In this document: in pieces, positions 17,954-26,483 of the stretch
Layout: every line of letters starts with the position of its first letter
Position numbering within the stretch: position 1 is the stretch's first letter
From: Novosphingobium kaempferiae
GTDB taxonomy: Bacteria; Pseudomonadota; Alphaproteobacteria; Sphingomonadales; Sphingomonadaceae
NCBI RefSeq assembly: GCF_021227995.1
Contig: NZ_CP089301.1
Span: forward strand, 1,426,001-1,490,000
Direction: 5' to 3'
DNA length: 64,000 bases
The notes under the pieces: model-generated
The model's database searches: none
The model's input: only the letters and a program-made list of their open reading frames with translations
What the model was told of the DNA's origin: nothing
Position numbers and translations under genes: made by a program

Positions 17954-18727
17954 GATAAAGTTGCGGAAACCGTGAAGGCCAGCAAGGCCCCGGCCATCGC
18001 CCGGGCGGCTGCGGTGCTGCGCCTGCTCGGCAAGCGCGGATCGCCGATGGGGGTGCAGGGCATCGCCCGCGAACTGGGACTGGTCCCAAGTACCTGCCTC
18101 TACGTGCTGCGCGCGCTCGTGGCCGAGGAACTCGTGGCTTTCGACGCCGACACCAAGCGCTACGCCCTCGACGCCGGGGTGCTTACGCTGGCGCGCGCAT
18201 GGCTGCGCAAGGACCGCTTCGCCGACCTCGCCCAGCCCGCGCTGGACCGCATCACGCGGGAGTTCGGAACGACGACGCTGGGGGTGCAGGTCTTCGGGCT
18301 CGACCACATCATCGTGACCGCGATGTCGCAGTCGGGGCAGAACTTCCAGCTCTCGACGCAGGTGGGGAGCCGCTTCCCAGCGCTGGTCTCGGCGACCGGG
18401 CGCTGCATCGCCGCGTTCGGCGGCCACGCGCCGGAGGAGATCAGGACGCGCTTCGAGGGGCTGCGCTGGGACGAGCCGCCGGAATGGGACGACTGGCTCG
18501 CCGAGGTCGAGGACGCGCGGGAAACCGGCGTGGCGGTCGATGCCGGGAACTACATCGCCGGAGTCACCGTCATCGCCGCACCGGTCTGGAAGGGCGGAAG
18601 GACCAGCGCCCAAAGCCACGCCCTCGTAGCCATCGGCATCGGCGCGGCCCTGCGCAGCGAACTGCCGCGCCTGAAGGACGCGCTGAAGGTTGCTGCACGC
18701 TCGCTCAGCGAACAGATGGCGGAGTGA
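17951..18727 (+). CDS. IclR-family transcriptional regulator
   Basis: 258 residues. N-terminal winged helix (about 15-75; AIARAAAVLRLLGKRGSPMGVQGIARELGL with recognition helix PSTCLYVLRALV), then the IclR effector domain with GSRFPALVSATGRCIAAFGG and GVTVIAAPV. IclR proteins usually sense a small carboxylic acid and control catabolic operons. It is divergent from the acyl-CoA ligase block, which it likely controls. The ATG lacks a clear ribosome-binding site; a GTG ten codons in, behind GGAAAC, is an alternative start. Confidence 0.9.
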   Translation: MDKVAETVKASKAPAIARAAAVLRLLGKRGSPMGVQGIARELGLVPSTCLYVLRALVAEELVAFDADTKRYALDAGVLTLARAWLRKDRFADLAQPALDRITREFGTTTLGVQVFGLDHIIVTAMSQSGQNFQLSTQVGSRFPALVSATGRCIAAFGGHAPEEIRTRFEGLRWDEPPEWDDWLAEVEDARETGVAVDAGNYIAGVTVIAAPVWKGGRTSAQSHALVAIGIGAALRSELPRLKDALKVAARSLSEQMAE

Positions 18728-18736
18728 GCGGCCCTC

Positions 18737-19189
18737 TCAGGCCTTCTTCTTCAGCAGCACCGTGCGCAGCATCGACAGCGCCACTTCGCCGCGCTGGTTG
18801 GTCAGTTCGTGCCGGAACACGACGATGCCCTGATTGGGCCGCGACTTGCTTTCGCGCATCTCGACCACTTCGCTGGAACACGTCAGCGTATCGCCGATGA
18901 AGGTCGGCTTGGGCGTCACCACCTTGTCGAAGCCGAGGTTGGCGACGAGCGTGCCAACCGTGGTGTCCGCAATCGACAGCCCCACCGCGAGGCTGAACGT
19001 GAAGGTCGAGTTGACGAGGATCTGTCCGAACTCGCTCGCCTTCGCGGTCTCCACGTCCAGATGCAGCGGCTGCATGTTGTGCGTCATCGCCGAGAACAGC
19101 AGGTTGTCGGTCTCGGTGACGGTGCGGCTGGGCTGGTGCGTAAGCCGGTCGCCCAGCTGCCATTCGTCGAAGAAGCGGCCCGGCATCAT
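18737..19189 (-). CDS. MaoC-domain hydratase-like protein, single hotdog
   Basis: 150 residues starting MMPGRFFDEW, with GAGGAG five bases before the ATG. Single hotdog domain: TVTETDNLLFSAMTHNMQPLHLD is the MaoC/(R)-enoyl-CoA hydratase motif, with an Asn-Met-Gln-Pro-Leu-His variant of the catalytic D-x4-H region. It probably hydrates a 2-enoyl-CoA or dehydrates the hydroxy form. The ATG overlaps the stop of the carboxylase alpha-subunit gene (ATGA), so translation is coupled, and it likely takes the carboxylase product or precursor. Confidence 0.87.
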   Translation of the reverse strand: MMPGRFFDEWQLGDRLTHQPSRTVTETDNLLFSAMTHNMQPLHLDVETAKASEFGQILVNSTFTFSLAVGLSIADTTVGTLVANLGFDKVVTPKPTFIGDTLTCSSEVVEMRESKSRPNQGIVVFRHELTNQRGEVALSMLRTVLLKKKA

Positions 19190-21027
19190 TCGGTCTCCTC
19201 GATCTGGGCGAGCAGGGCGTCGACCTGCACCTGCTGGCCCGCACTCGCCTCCAACCGGGCGACGATGCCGTCGAACGGCGCGGTCAGCGTGTGTTCCATC
19301 TTCATCGCCTCCAGCGTCAGCAGCTTCTGGCCCTTGGTCACGGCCTGACCCTGCGCGACTTCCACGGCGATCACCTTGCCCGGCATCGGCGCAAGGATCG
19401 CGCCAGAACTGTCCGCCGCCCCATGCGCGCCGTCGCGCCGCCATGGCGTCAGCAGCCATGCCTGCCCCTGTTCGGTGACGAGAACGCCGCTCGAAGGCGC
19501 GTCCGAACCCTCGGGGTCGATTTCGATCTCCACCTTCTCGCCGTCGAGCAGGAACCACGCGCCCCGACACGGCGCAGCGTTGAGGCGCAGACCCGGAGCA
19601 ATCCCCGCCGGAACCAGCGAGCTTGCAGCCGCCCGCAGCGCATCGTCCGACGGCACCGGCGGCTCCGCCAGCGCCTCGCCATCACGGCCGATCAGCCCGG
19701 TATCGACCTTGCCCGCCGCGAAGTCGGGGTGCTGGAGCGCTTTCACAAGGAACGAGGCGTTGGTGCGCACCGGCCAGACGGCGGTGTCCTCCAGCATCGC
19801 CCCCAGTCGCTCGCGTGCCTCGTCGCGGTCGTCGCCCCAGGCGATGACCTTGGCGATCATCGGGTCGTAGAACGGCGAGACTTCCGCGCCTTCGTAGACG
19901 CCGGTGTCGATGCGCCCCCCCTCGCTCTCGCCGAACTGGAGCAGGTCCAGCCGCCCGATGCTGGGCAGGAAGCCCTTCGTTGGGTCTTCGGCATAGAGGC
20001 GCCCTTCCATCGCCCAGCCGTCGATGACGAGGTCGTTCTGGTCGAGCGGCAGCGGCTCGCCGCTGGCCACGCGCAACTGCCATTCGACGAGATCGACGCC
20101 GGTGATCGCCTCGGTCACGGGGTGCTCCACCTGCAGGCGGGTGTTCATCTCCATGAACCAGATACGGTCGGCAGACAGCGCGCCCGACCCGTCGGCGATG
20201 AACTCGATCGTGCCCGCGCCGACATAGTCGACCGCCTTCGCCGCGCGCACGGCGGCGGCGCAGAGCGCCTCGCGCGTGGCGGGGTCCATCCCGGGGGCGG
20301 GGGCTTCCTCGATCACCTTCTGGTGGCGGCGCTGGAGCGAGCAGTCACGCTCGAACAGGTGGACGACGTTGCCGTGGCGGTCGCCGAAGACCTGCACCTC
20401 GATGTGCCGGGGCGAGGCGATGTACTTTTCGATCAGCACATGGTCGTTGCCGAACGAGGACGCCGCCTCGCGCTTGCAGGAGGCCAGCGCGTCGGCGAAG
20501 GCATCCGCGCTTTCCACCAGCCGCATGCCCTTGCCGCCGCCGCCCGCGACCGCCTTGATGAGCACCGGATAGCCGATCTTCGCGGCTTCTTCGGCAAGGA
20601 ACTCCGGTTCCTGCCGCTCACCCATGTAGCCCGGCGTCACCGGCACCCCGGCCTCGGCCATGAGCTTCTTGGCGGCATCCTTGAGGCCCATCGCCGTGAT
20701 CGAGGACGGATCCGGCCCGACCCAGACCAGCCCGGCATCCATCACCGCCTGCGCGAACGCGGCATTCTCAGACAGGAAGCCGTAGCCGGGATGGATCGCC
20801 TCCGCCCCGGTCTGCTTCGCGGCGGCAAGGATCTTCTCGCCCACCAGATAGCTCTCGCGCGTGGGCGAAGGGCCGATATGCACCGCCTCGTCCGCCTCGC
20901 GCACATGGAGCGCCTGCGCGTCGGCGTCGGAATAGACCGCAATGGTGCGGATGCCCATGGCGCGCGCCGTGCGGATGACGCGACAGGCGATCTCGCCACG
21001 GTTGGCGATCAGGAGGGACGTGATCAT
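19186..21027 (-). CDS. Acyl-CoA carboxylase alpha subunit (biotin carboxylase + BCCP)
   Basis: 613 residues. N-terminal biotin carboxylase: LLIANRGEIACRVIRTARAMG, ATP-binding GGGGKGMRLV, and EMNTRLQVEHPVTE. The C-terminal biotinyl domain carries EAMKMEH, with Lys576 the predicted biotin site. Overall size and order match methylcrotonyl-CoA carboxylase (MccA/LiuD) and geranyl-CoA carboxylase (AtuF) more than propionyl-CoA carboxylase, but the substrate cannot be fixed by eye. It pairs with the beta subunit at 21883-23484. In this strain a DUF559 cassette in antisense lies between the two subunit genes, about 0.5 kb of insertion within what should be one operon. Confidence 0.93.
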   Translation of the reverse strand: MITSLLIANRGEIACRVIRTARAMGIRTIAVYSDADAQALHVREADEAVHIGPSPTRESYLVGEKILAAAKQTGAEAIHPGYGFLSENAAFAQAVMDAGLVWVGPDPSSITAMGLKDAAKKLMAEAGVPVTPGYMGERQEPEFLAEEAAKIGYPVLIKAVAGGGGKGMRLVESADAFADALASCKREAASSFGNDHVLIEKYIASPRHIEVQVFGDRHGNVVHLFERDCSLQRRHQKVIEEAPAPGMDPATREALCAAAVRAAKAVDYVGAGTIEFIADGSGALSADRIWFMEMNTRLQVEHPVTEAITGVDLVEWQLRVASGEPLPLDQNDLVIDGWAMEGRLYAEDPTKGFLPSIGRLDLLQFGESEGGRIDTGVYEGAEVSPFYDPMIAKVIAWGDDRDEARERLGAMLEDTAVWPVRTNASFLVKALQHPDFAAGKVDTGLIGRDGEALAEPPVPSDDALRAAASSLVPAGIAPGLRLNAAPCRGAWFLLDGEKVEIEIDPEGSDAPSSGVLVTEQGQAWLLTPWRRDGAHGAADSSGAILAPMPGKVIAVEVAQGQAVTKGQKLLTLEAMKMEHTLTAPFDGIVARLEASAGQQVQVDALLAQIEETE

Positions 21028-21065
21028 GATTTAACTCCCAATCGCGCGTCTTTTGAAAGACGCTC

Positions 21066-21122
21066 ATTCCTCCCCGAGCTCGTCTCGGGGAGGGGGACCA
21101 CCCAAAGGGTGGTGGAGGGGGA
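21066..21122. repeat. Palindromic interspersed repeat, copy 1 (family A)
   Basis: Two adjacent hairpins: CCTCCCCGAG/CTCGGGGAGG around a 5-base loop (21069-21093), then CCACCC/GGGTGG around AAA (21098-21112), closed by TGGAGGGGG. The same element occurs inverted at 21497-21558 and again at 39988-40042. Its terminal GGAGGGGG lies about 8 bases before the DUF559 ATG and would serve as its ribosome-binding site. Confidence 0.9.
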
Positions 21123-21128
21123 TTTCCA

Positions 21129-21560
21129 ATGCTCCGGGATACAGCGCCCAAGCCACGCGAAGGCCGGATCGACCGGGCGCGTCGCCTCAGACGAGAACTG
21201 AGCTTGCCGGAAGGGCTGCTGTGGCGTGAATTGCGCAAACGGCCCGGTGGCCTGAAGTTCCGCAGACAGCATCCGAGCGGGCCTTACGTGCTGGACTTCT
21301 ATTGCAGCGATGCGCGCCTGGCGATCGAGGTCGATGGCGGTGCGCATGGCTTCGGTGATCGGCCCGGGCGGGATGCTGCGCGCGATGCGTGGTTCGCCGT
21401 TGCCGGCATCGCGACGTTGCGGGTTCCGGCGAAGCTGGTGCTTTCCGATCTGCCTCGCGCGGTAGCCTGGATTGAGGCGGAGGCGGGTGCGCGGCTCCCC
21501 CTCCACCACCCGGCTTTGCCAGGCGGTCCCCCTCCCCGAGACAAGCTCGGGGAGGAATAG
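21129..21560 (+). CDS. DUF559 nuclease-like protein
   Basis: 143 residues. The middle matches the DUF559 (Vsr-like, PD-(D/E)xK-type) pattern: ARRLRRELSLPEGLLWRELR, FRRQHPSGPYVLDFYCSDARLAIEVDGG, then IATLRVPA. LDFYC and IEVDG give the expected acidic metal-binding residues of the nuclease-like core. Activity is unproven for most of this family. Two features are unusual. The ribosome-binding site comes from the upstream repeat, and the last 21 or so residues (LPLHHPALPGGPPPRDKLGEE) together with the stop are encoded by, or abut, the inverted downstream repeat. The gene is antisense to the surrounding carboxylase genes and splits them, so it looks like an inserted cassette. Confidence 0.85.
   Translation: MLRDTAPKPREGRIDRARRLRRELSLPEGLLWRELRKRPGGLKFRRQHPSGPYVLDFYCSDARLAIEVDGGAHGFGDRPGRDAARDAWFAVAGIATLRVPAKLVLSDLPRAVAWIEAEAGARLPLHHPALPGGPPPRDKLGEE
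21497..21558. repeat. Palindromic interspersed repeat, copy 2, inverted (family A)
   Basis: Reverse complement of the copy at 21066-21122: CCTCCCCGAG/CTCGGGGAGG around CTTGT at the outer end, a less perfect middle hairpin (CCGCCTGGC, AAA, GCCGGGTGG), and the TGGAGGGGG end facing the gene. The two copies therefore form terminal inverted repeats around DUF559, and this copy overlaps the 3-prime end of that gene. Confidence 0.88.
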
Positions 21561-21571
21561 GCGTTCCGCAC

Positions 21572-21886
21572 TCATGGATGCCGCTCCGGAAACCCGTGCC
21601 GCTTATGCAGCGCGGCCAGCACCGCCTCGATGTCGTTGGCGAAGCCGCCATCGGCGAAGGCCAGCGCAGGCAGGTTCTGGTTCGCCTCGCCCAGCCGCGC
21701 GACCACGGCGGCGCGGGGGCGGGGCCAGCCGACGCGCACGACTTCGATGTTGGCAGCGCGCTCGGGGAACAGGGCGAGCAGGCCCTCCACGGTCACGCTG
21801 TCCTTGCAGTAGAAGCGGCGACCTTCGTAGGCCGGATCGGGCCAGTCGAAGTCCAGCACGAACAGGGTATCCTTCACCGTCGTCAC
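21572..21886 (-). CDS. DUF3088 family protein
   Basis: 104 residues from a GTG that overlaps the stop of the carboxylase beta-subunit gene (GTGA), so it is translationally coupled. Features recalled for DUF3088: [59 protein letters not shown]. The shape suggests a thioredoxin-like fold, with a lone Cys in RFYCKDS where a redox or glutathione-transferase-like protein would have its active site. Function unknown. It sits between the two carboxylase subunit genes, next to the inserted DUF559 cassette. Confidence 0.8.
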   Translation of the reverse strand: MTTVKDTLFVLDFDWPDPAYEGRRFYCKDSVTVEGLLALFPERAANIEVVRVGWPRPRAAVVARLGEANQNLPALAFADGGFANDIEAVLAALHKRHGFPERHP

Positions 21887-23484
21887 ATCCGGAACACCCC
21901 GAAGCGGGGCGCCTCCTCGATCGGGGCTTCGAGGCAGGCGGAGAGCGCCAGCCCCAGCACGTCGCGGGTCTGCACGGGGTCGATCACGCCATCGTCCCAC
22001 AGCCGCGCGGTGGCGTAGTAGGGGTTGCCTTCGTCCTCGTACTTCTGGCGGATCGGCGCCTTGAACGCCTCGGCATCCTCGGGGCTCCACTTCACCGCGT
22101 CGCGGTGGACGGTGGCGAGCACGCTGGCCGCCTGCTCACCGCCCATCACCGAGATGCGCGCGTTGGGCCATGTGAACAGGAAGCGCGGATCGTAGGCGCG
22201 CCCGCACATGCCGTAGTTGCCCGCGCCGAACGAGCCACCGATCAGCACCGTCAGCTTGGGTACCTGCGCGGTGGCGACGGCGGTGACGAGCTTGGCGCCG
22301 TGCTTGGCGATGCCCTCCGCCTCGTACTTGCCGCCGACCATGAAGCCCGAGATGTTCTGGAGGAACAGCAGCGGGATGCGGCGCTGGCAGGCGAGTTCGA
22401 TGAAGTGCGCGCCCTTCTGCGCGCTCTGGGAGAACAGGACGCCGTTATTCGCCAGGATCGCCACCGGCAGCCCGTGGATATGCGCGAAGCCGCAGACGAG
22501 CGTGTTTCCGTAGAGCGCCTTGAACTCGTGGAACTCGCTGCCGTCGACGATGCGGGCGATGACTTCGTGGACGTCGTAGGGCGCGCGCACGTCCTCGGGG
22601 ATGATCGAGTACAGTTCCTCGGCGGCGTACTTCGGCGGGCGCGGTTCCTGCACATTGAGGTCGTGGCGGTACGCGGGGCCGAGGTGGCTGACGATATCGC
22701 GCACGATGGTCAGCGCGTGTTCGTCGTCCTCGGCCAGATGGTCGGTCACGCCGGACTTGCGCGAATGGAGGTCGCCGCCGCCGAGATCTTCGGCGCTGAT
22801 GACCTCGCCGGTGGCGGCCTGCACCAGCGGCGGGCCGGCGAGGAAGATCGTGCCCTGTTCCTTCACGATCACCGTCTCGTCGCTCATCGCCGGGACATAG
22901 GCGCCGCCTGCCGTGCAGCTGCCCATGACGCTGGCGATCTGCGGGATGCCCTTCGCGCTCATCTGCGCCTGATTGAAGAAGAAGCGGCCGAAGTGGTCGC
23001 GGTCGGGGAAGACCTCGGCCTGGTTGGGCAGATTCGCGCCGCCGCTGTCGACGAGGTAGACGCAGGGCAGGCGGTTGGCCTGGGCGATCTCCTGCGCGCG
23101 GATGTGCTTCTTGACGGTGAGCGGGAAATAGGTGCCGCCCTTCACCGTGGCGTCGTTGGCGAAGACCATGCACTGAAGGCCCGACACGCGGCCGATCCCG
23201 GCGATGATCCCGGCGCCCGGGACCTCGTCTCCGTAAAGGCCGTTCGCGGCGAGCTGGCCGATCTCCAGAAAGGGCGAGCCGGGGTCGAGCAGGCGCTCCA
23301 CGCGGTCCCTCGGGAGCAGCTTGCCACGGCTGAGGTGCCGTTCACGCGCTTTCTGGTCACCGCCGAGAGCCGCCTTCGCCACCTTCTCGCGCAGCTCGGC
23401 GGCGAGCGCGCGGTTGTGCGCGTCGCGGGCCTTTGCCTCGGGGCTGTCGCTGTTCAGCTGGGTCTGCAGGACCGGCGCGCTCAT
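21883..23484 (-). CDS. Acyl-CoA carboxylase beta subunit (carboxyltransferase)
   Basis: 533 residues, the normal length. Crotonase-fold carboxyltransferase with the features [52 protein letters not shown], and in the C-half [11 protein letters not shown] and [22 protein letters not shown]. The last set is typical of methylcrotonyl-CoA and geranyl-CoA carboxylases (MccB/LiuB, AtuC). It transfers carboxyl from carboxybiotin to the gamma carbon of a branched enoyl-CoA. First gene of the block and divergent from the LysR regulator. The usual Liu partners (isovaleryl-CoA dehydrogenase, HMG-CoA lyase) are not in the window. Confidence 0.93.
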   Translation of the reverse strand: MSAPVLQTQLNSDSPEAKARDAHNRALAAELREKVAKAALGGDQKARERHLSRGKLLPRDRVERLLDPGSPFLEIGQLAANGLYGDEVPGAGIIAGIGRVSGLQCMVFANDATVKGGTYFPLTVKKHIRAQEIAQANRLPCVYLVDSGGANLPNQAEVFPDRDHFGRFFFNQAQMSAKGIPQIASVMGSCTAGGAYVPAMSDETVIVKEQGTIFLAGPPLVQAATGEVISAEDLGGGDLHSRKSGVTDHLAEDDEHALTIVRDIVSHLGPAYRHDLNVQEPRPPKYAAEELYSIIPEDVRAPYDVHEVIARIVDGSEFHEFKALYGNTLVCGFAHIHGLPVAILANNGVLFSQSAQKGAHFIELACQRRIPLLFLQNISGFMVGGKYEAEGIAKHGAKLVTAVATAQVPKLTVLIGGSFGAGNYGMCGRAYDPRFLFTWPNARISVMGGEQAASVLATVHRDAVKWSPEDAEAFKAPIRQKYEDEGNPYYATARLWDDGVIDPVQTRDVLGLALSACLEAPIEEAPRFGVFRM

Positions 23485-23588
23485 GCCTCTTCCTTCCTTG
23501 CGGGCGGCGTGGGGCCAGCCTCGTCGATTTGCCGCATCTATCTATCCAAGCTGCAACGGAAGCGGAAATTGAAAGTTTCCGGGCATCG

Positions 23589-23607
23589 TCATAGACAGTG
23601 TCTATGA
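23589..23607. promoter_or_regulatory. Perfect 19-bp palindrome, candidate LysR operator
   Basis: TCATAGACAGTGTCTATGA reads the same on both strands apart from its central base. The ATAG...CTAT core with T-N11-A form is the classical LysR-type box. It covers the start region of the LysR gene and lies about 100 bases upstream of the divergent carboxylase gene. Confidence 0.7.
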
Positions 23608-24497
23608 TTGACCAGTACCTCCTGCGCTACTTCCTCGCCGTGGCGGAGACCGGCAACTTCAGCCGCGCGGCGCGGCGCGTCAGCGTCACCCAGCCCACGC
23701 TCTCCGCCGGGATAGCCAAGCTGGAGCGCGAACTGGGCGCCCGCCTGTTCGACCGCGACCGGCAACGGGTCGCCCTGACCCCTGCAGGCAGCCGCTTCCT
23801 CGTCCGCGCCCGCCGCATTGCCGCGGAATACGAGCATGCGCTGGTGGAACTGAGCGAGGTGACGGACCCTACGCTGCTGCGCCTCGGCGTGCTGAACACG
23901 ATCCCTACGCGCGTTGTCGAAGGCTGGCTGGCCGAGCACCGCGCGCTGGGCTCCGGGGAGGCGCTGGAGATCCTCGACGGCAGCGAACGCGACATCGCCG
24001 AGCGGCTCGAACGCGGGCGGATCGACATGGCGCTGACGGTCGTGCGCCCCCACCACGCGCGGTTCGCGCCGGAAGTGCTGGCGCGCGAGCGCTACATGAT
24101 GGTCCTGCCGCCCGACCACCCGCTGGCAAGGGAGAGCGAAGTGCAGGCCGAGCAGCTTGCGCGCGACCGCATGGCCCTGCGCCGCCACTGCGAGGCGCTG
24201 CCCGAGATTAACCGCTTCTTCGTGGAACGCGGCGTCCGGCCGCGCTTCGTGCTCAAGACCACCAGCGACGAGCGGGTGCTGGCGGTGGTCCGCAGCGGCG
24301 CGGGGATCGGCATGATGCCCGAAAGTTTCGCCGCCGGACCGGAAAAGTTCGTGCCGGTGCGTGACTTCGAACTCGTGCGCGAAGTCGGCCTGCTCCATGC
24401 GGGGGAGGAGCAGGTCGCTCAGGGACGCACCAGCCCCTTCGTCGGCCTTGTCAGGCAGCATTACGGGGCACTCAAGGCCCCGTCAGCGCCCGGTTAG
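23604..24497 (+). CDS. LysR-family transcriptional regulator
   Basis: 297 residues from the ATG at 23604 (MIDQYLLRYF); a GTG two codons earlier is possible. The N-terminal helix-turn-helix is clear: FLAVAETGNFSRAARRVSVTQPTLSAGIAKLERELGARLFDR. The substrate-binding domain follows from about residue 90. It is divergent from the carboxylase beta-subunit gene, the standard arrangement for a LysR protein that activates the neighbouring catabolic operon and represses itself. The palindrome over its own start codon supports autoregulation. Confidence 0.93.
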   Translation: MIDQYLLRYFLAVAETGNFSRAARRVSVTQPTLSAGIAKLERELGARLFDRDRQRVALTPAGSRFLVRARRIAAEYEHALVELSEVTDPTLLRLGVLNTIPTRVVEGWLAEHRALGSGEALEILDGSERDIAERLERGRIDMALTVVRPHHARFAPEVLARERYMMVLPPDHPLARESEVQAEQLARDRMALRRHCEALPEINRFFVERGVRPRFVLKTTSDERVLAVVRSGAGIGMMPESFAAGPEKFVPVRDFELVREVGLLHAGEEQVAQGRTSPFVGLVRQHYGALKAPSAPG

Positions 24498-24501
24498 CGC
24501 G

Positions 24502-25218
24502 TCACTTGCGGCGATAGCGGAAGTACCATACCTCATGCCCGTAGACGGTGCGGGCCTTGGTTTCGTAGCGCGTCTCGGGCCAGCCGGCCGGGCGCACCTG
24601 GAAGTCGCGGGGCTTGTCGCAGAGCCATTCGAACTGGTCGGTGTGGCGCTGCATCACCATCAGCGCATGGCGCAGGTAGACGGCGTGGTCGGTGCCGAAG
24701 CGGAACTCGCCGCCGGGCTTGAGCTTGGCCGCGAACATGTCCACCGGGCCGTCGTTCATCATGCGCCGCTTGGCGTGGCGCGCCTTGGGCCAGGGGTCCG
24801 GGTGCAGCAGGTAGAGGAACGAGAGCGAGCCGTCCGGGATGCGCGCCAGCACTTCCAGCGCGTCGCCGTGGTGGATGCGCACGTTGCCGATCGGCGGATG
24901 CGCGCCGTTGTCGCCGCTGACGTGGAGCAGCGCCTGCGCCACGCCGTTGAGGAACGGTTCGGCGCCGATGAATCCGTGATCGGGCAACATGTCGGCGCGG
25001 TTGGCCATGTGCTCGCCGCCGCCGAAGCCGATTTCGAAGTGCAGCGGGCGGTCGTCGCCGAACAACACTTGCGCGGTGATCGGGCCTTCCTCGGGCATGG
25101 CGATGCGGGGGAGCAGGTCATCGACGAGGCCCTGCTGCCCGGCGCGCAGGGGCTTGCCCTTGGCGCGGCCATAGAGGCGGTTGAGCGTGGTCGGATCGCC
25201 GGATTTGTAAGCGGTCAT
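24502..25218 (-). CDS. trmB: tRNA (guanine-N7-)-methyltransferase
   Basis: 238 residues from MTAYKSGDP; an in-frame GTG six codons upstream is a weaker alternative. SAM-binding motif LHFEIGFGGGEH, then GAEPFLNG, and the family signature LLHPDPWPKARHAKRRM that places the target guanine. It makes m7G46 in the variable loop of tRNAs. Convergent with the LysR gene, with a 4-base gap. Confidence 0.95.
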   Translation of the reverse strand: MTAYKSGDPTTLNRLYGRAKGKPLRAGQQGLVDDLLPRIAMPEEGPITAQVLFGDDRPLHFEIGFGGGEHMANRADMLPDHGFIGAEPFLNGVAQALLHVSGDNGAHPPIGNVRIHHGDALEVLARIPDGSLSFLYLLHPDPWPKARHAKRRMMNDGPVDMFAAKLKPGGEFRFGTDHAVYLRHALMVMQRHTDQFEWLCDKPRDFQVRPAGWPETRYETKARTVYGHEVWYFRYRRK

Positions 25219-25367
25219 GGCGCGCGCCACTGGCACCGCGCCGCGCGCGGGTCAATGGACTCGCGTGCAGCGCGTGCCTCCGAAAGTTGCGCCGCGCAAC
25301 TTGTCGGGGACCGGCCCGTCCGAAAAGCGCATTGCCAGCGGGCGCGCGGCGCTGCTTTATCGCCGCC

Positions 25368-25724
25368 ATGCTGCGCGCCATCCTGCTCCTCCTTGCCTGC
25401 CAGCTTGCCGGCGAGATCGTCCATCGCCAGACCGGAATCTCGCTGCCCGGCGCGGTCATCGGCATGGTCCTGCTGCTCTGCTGGCTGGCGCTGGTCCCGC
25501 GCGAGCGACCGACGCTGACGGTGGTGGCCGCCTGGCTGACCGCGCATCTTGCGGTGATGTTCGTCCCCGCCGCCGTGGGCCTGATCGACGAAGGCACGGC
25601 GCTGTCCCGCTACGGCGTGGGCCTCTTCGTCGCGACGGTGTTCTCCACCCTGCTGACGCTGGTCGTCACCGCGCTGGTGTTCCGCTGGGCCCTCGACCGA
25701 TTCGCGCCGGGGGACGAGGCATGA
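25368..25724 (+). CDS. CidA/LrgA family membrane protein
   Basis: 118 residues with four membrane segments. Family pattern: LACQLAGEIVHRQTGISLPGAVIGMVLLL and LFVPAAVG-like MFVPAAVGLID. This family forms holin-like or small-molecule export channels in the inner membrane with an LrgB/CidB partner. The next gene starts inside its stop codon (ATGA), so the two are coupled. Confidence 0.9.
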   Translation: MLRAILLLLACQLAGEIVHRQTGISLPGAVIGMVLLLCWLALVPRERPTLTVVAAWLTAHLAVMFVPAAVGLIDEGTALSRYGVGLFVATVFSTLLTLVVTALVFRWALDRFAPGDEA

Positions 25725-26419
25725 ACGAAGCCGCCCTGCTGGCAACGCCGCTGCTCTGGCTGACCGCGACGGTGGGCGTGTTCGAGCTGTTCGACACCCT
25801 GTCGAAGCGATTCGGGCGGCATCCGCTGTGCCATCCGGTGCTCTGGTCCACACCCACGCTGATCGCGGCGTTGCTGGCGACGGGCACTTCCTATGCGACC
25901 TACAAGGCCGCGACCTTCCCGCTCAGCTTCCTGCTCGGTCCCGCCGTCGTCGGGCTGGCGGTGCCGATCTGGGCCGAGCGCGCCCGCATCCGCCGCCTTG
26001 CCATGCCGATCGTGCTGGCGCTGGGCGCAGGCGCAGTGACCTCGATCGTCAGCGCGGTCGGCGTGCTGGCGCTGTTCGGCGCTCCACGGGAAATGCTGGC
26101 GACCATCGCGCCAAGGGCGACCACCACGCCGGTCGCCATGGCGGTGGCGAGCCAGCTTGGCGGCGTGCCCGCGCTGGCGGCGGTCATCGTGCTCTTCGCG
26201 GGCGTCGTCGGCGCCATGGTGGCGACGCCGCTGCTGAACCTGCTGGGCGTGCGCGACTATCGTGCGCGCGGCTTCGCCGTCGGCATCGCCGCCCACGGCA
26301 TCGGCGCGGCGCGCGCGTTCCAGGTGGACGCGACGGCGGGCGCACTGGCGAGCCTCGGCATGGCCCTCAACGCGGTGGTGACGGCGGCGCTGCTGTCGGT
26401 GGTGGCGCTGATGGTCTAG
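25721..26419 (+). CDS. CidB/LrgB family membrane protein
   Basis: 232 residues, about six membrane segments. The LrgB signature is present: FLLGPAVVGLAVPI, APRATTTPVAMAVASQLGG, and GFAVGIAAHGIGAARAFQ. Translationally coupled to the LrgA-like gene by a 4-base overlap. Pairs of this type have been linked to autolysis control and to pyruvate or glycolate transport; nothing here decides between these roles. Confidence 0.9.
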   Translation: MNEAALLATPLLWLTATVGVFELFDTLSKRFGRHPLCHPVLWSTPTLIAALLATGTSYATYKAATFPLSFLLGPAVVGLAVPIWAERARIRRLAMPIVLALGAGAVTSIVSAVGVLALFGAPREMLATIAPRATTTPVAMAVASQLGGVPALAAVIVLFAGVVGAMVATPLLNLLGVRDYRARGFAVGIAAHGIGAARAFQVDATAGALASLGMALNAVVTAALLSVVALMV

Positions 26420-26483
26420 GCGGCGGAGGGGGCGCTGCACCGTTCGATGCAAAACATGGGCAACCTCGCGCCACGCCTCGGGG

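Noticed and set aside
21472..23607. A 711-codon plus-strand frame opposite the carboxylase beta subunit
   Set aside because: Mirror frame of a strongly recognisable carboxyltransferase.
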